From assembly GCF_039538005.1 (NCBI RefSeq), contig NZ_BAABBO010000007.1:434001-498000 (forward strand): DNA of 64,000 nt, in the 5' to 3' direction. Each line of letters begins with the position of its first letter. Within the stretch, counting starts at the first letter, position 1. Under the pieces are notes generated by a model, which was not told where the DNA came from, searched no databases, and saw only the letters and a list, made by a program, of their open reading frames with translations. Both the position numbers and the translations under genes were made by a program. The DNA is from Allohahella marinimesophila (GTDB lineage: Bacteria > Pseudomonadota > Gammaproteobacteria > Pseudomonadales > Oleiphilaceae). Below, one piece after another: positions 63,612 to 64,000 of the stretch.

Positions 63612-64000
63612 TCATTTTTGCCCGGGAGGCTTCCCTGATGTTCTTAATTCTTCGATTAGTGAACCAGTTCCTGCTGAGTCTTTCCGCACGACGGCAAACA
63701 CCCCATGGGCTTCAAGGATGATGGCTTCCACCAGATCGAGTGATCCTACCCCCTCACGAAGGGCTACGGCGTGAAGCTCTGTTTCCGTAAGGCGCTGCTT
63801 ATTCATTTCGTCCTCCAGGAAGCGCCCCTGGTAGAACAGCAATGACGGCGGCGCGGTGACATAATTCGAAAAGCGCGTCGAGCGTCGCTGTAGCATGGTG
63901 ATGGCGTACTGAAGAAAAATCAGCAGCGCAAAGGTAGTAATGGCTTCAGTGAGCACGACTTGCCGCGCAGTGAGAATGCGCCCGAAGGAGGCACCGATCG
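63612..64000 (-). CDS. DUF421/YetF-family membrane protein, C-terminal part (cut by window edge)
   Basis: The frame stays open to the right edge and reads IGASFGRILTARQVVLTEA, a membrane segment (TTFALLIFLQYAITML), then STRFSNYVTAPPSLLFYQGRF and LTETELHAVALREGVGSLDLVEAIILEAHG, as in the C-terminal half of DUF421 (YetF/YcaP) proteins. The N-terminal helices lie outside the window. The GTG at 63956 is internal. Confidence 0.83.
   Translation of the reverse strand, partial: IGASFGRILTARQVVLTEAITTFALLIFLQYAITMLQRRSTRFSNYVTAPPSLLFYQGRFLEDEMNKQRLTETELHAVALREGVGSLDLVEAIILEAHGVFAVVRKDSAGTGSLIEELRTSGKPPGQK

Noticed and set aside
1..64000. CRISPR array, prophage or complete IS element
   Set aside because: No spaced direct repeats, phage structural genes or transposase were found; the only recombinase is the lone integrase.

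Overview
The window reads as chromosome of a marine or halotolerant gammaproteobacterium (Pseudomonadales/Oceanospirillales-like). This is inferred from gene content: nhaD and CPA1 antiporters, an Anr/FNR regulator with a perfect TTGAT-N4-ATCAA site, dgkA, modABC, phnDCE-phnM, a MalT-type LuxR regulator and many c-di-GMP proteins. Species cannot be named from sequence alone. There are no rRNA genes, CRISPR arrays or complete tRNAs.

Layout. 1-8.0 kb is a polysaccharide (O-antigen/capsule-like) block, clearly AT-richer than the rest over 1-5.8 kb. It holds the 3' part of a phosphoribulokinase/uridine-kinase-like kinase, a HAD phosphatase, a class II aldolase, a protein with two tandem nucleotidyltransferase domains, a GtrA-like protein, a GT2, a GDPD-like barrel, then a GT4 and a second GT2 on the other strand. 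A tRNA-3'-end-like sequence lies at its border with the core gene dgkA. 8.3-18.3 kb: dgkA, a CPA1 antiporter, a secreted alpha/beta hydrolase, a secreted GlpQ-type phosphodiesterase, a tandem universal stress protein, modABC and nhaD. 18.3-22.1 kb: phnD-phnC-phnE-phnM with a Pho-box-like array and no C-P lyase core. 22.1-29.7 kb: a trypsin-like protease with a coiled-coil insert, a DUF4136 lipoprotein, and a MalT-like regulator divergent from a cyclooxygenase-like alpha-dioxygenase with a CCCTAC palindrome between them. 29.8-32.5 kb: a 7TM EAL protein.

32.4-38.3 kb is a low-oxygen block: hemN and anr share one FNR box, and nirK (three-cupredoxin nitrite reductase) has its own FNR box placed as in a class II promoter; gdhA and a small cytochrome c follow. 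38.5-44.5 kb: two hybrid sensor kinases flank a lone tyrosine recombinase. 44.6-50.0 kb: an ACR3 arsenite exporter, a broken DUF6544 gene, a TRIC/UPF0126 protein, then a sulfide-response operon (MBL persulfide dioxygenase-like, SulP, BigR-like sensor) behind a perfect palindrome.

50.3-57.5 kb: an epoxide-hydrolase-like enzyme and a c-di-GMP cluster with two intact enzymes and two decayed copies, beside the paired TIGR02587/TIGR02588 genes. 57.7-64 kb: a secreted beta-helix protein with a small cysteine-containing secreted protein, an EamA transporter, a beta-propeller, an acyl-CoA dehydrogenase and a DUF421/YetF gene cut by the window edge.

The parts most likely to hold something undescribed are the kinase/HAD/aldolase/tandem-nucleotidyltransferase set at the left end, the regulator/alpha-dioxygenase pair, and the phnDCEM unit without C-P lyase.
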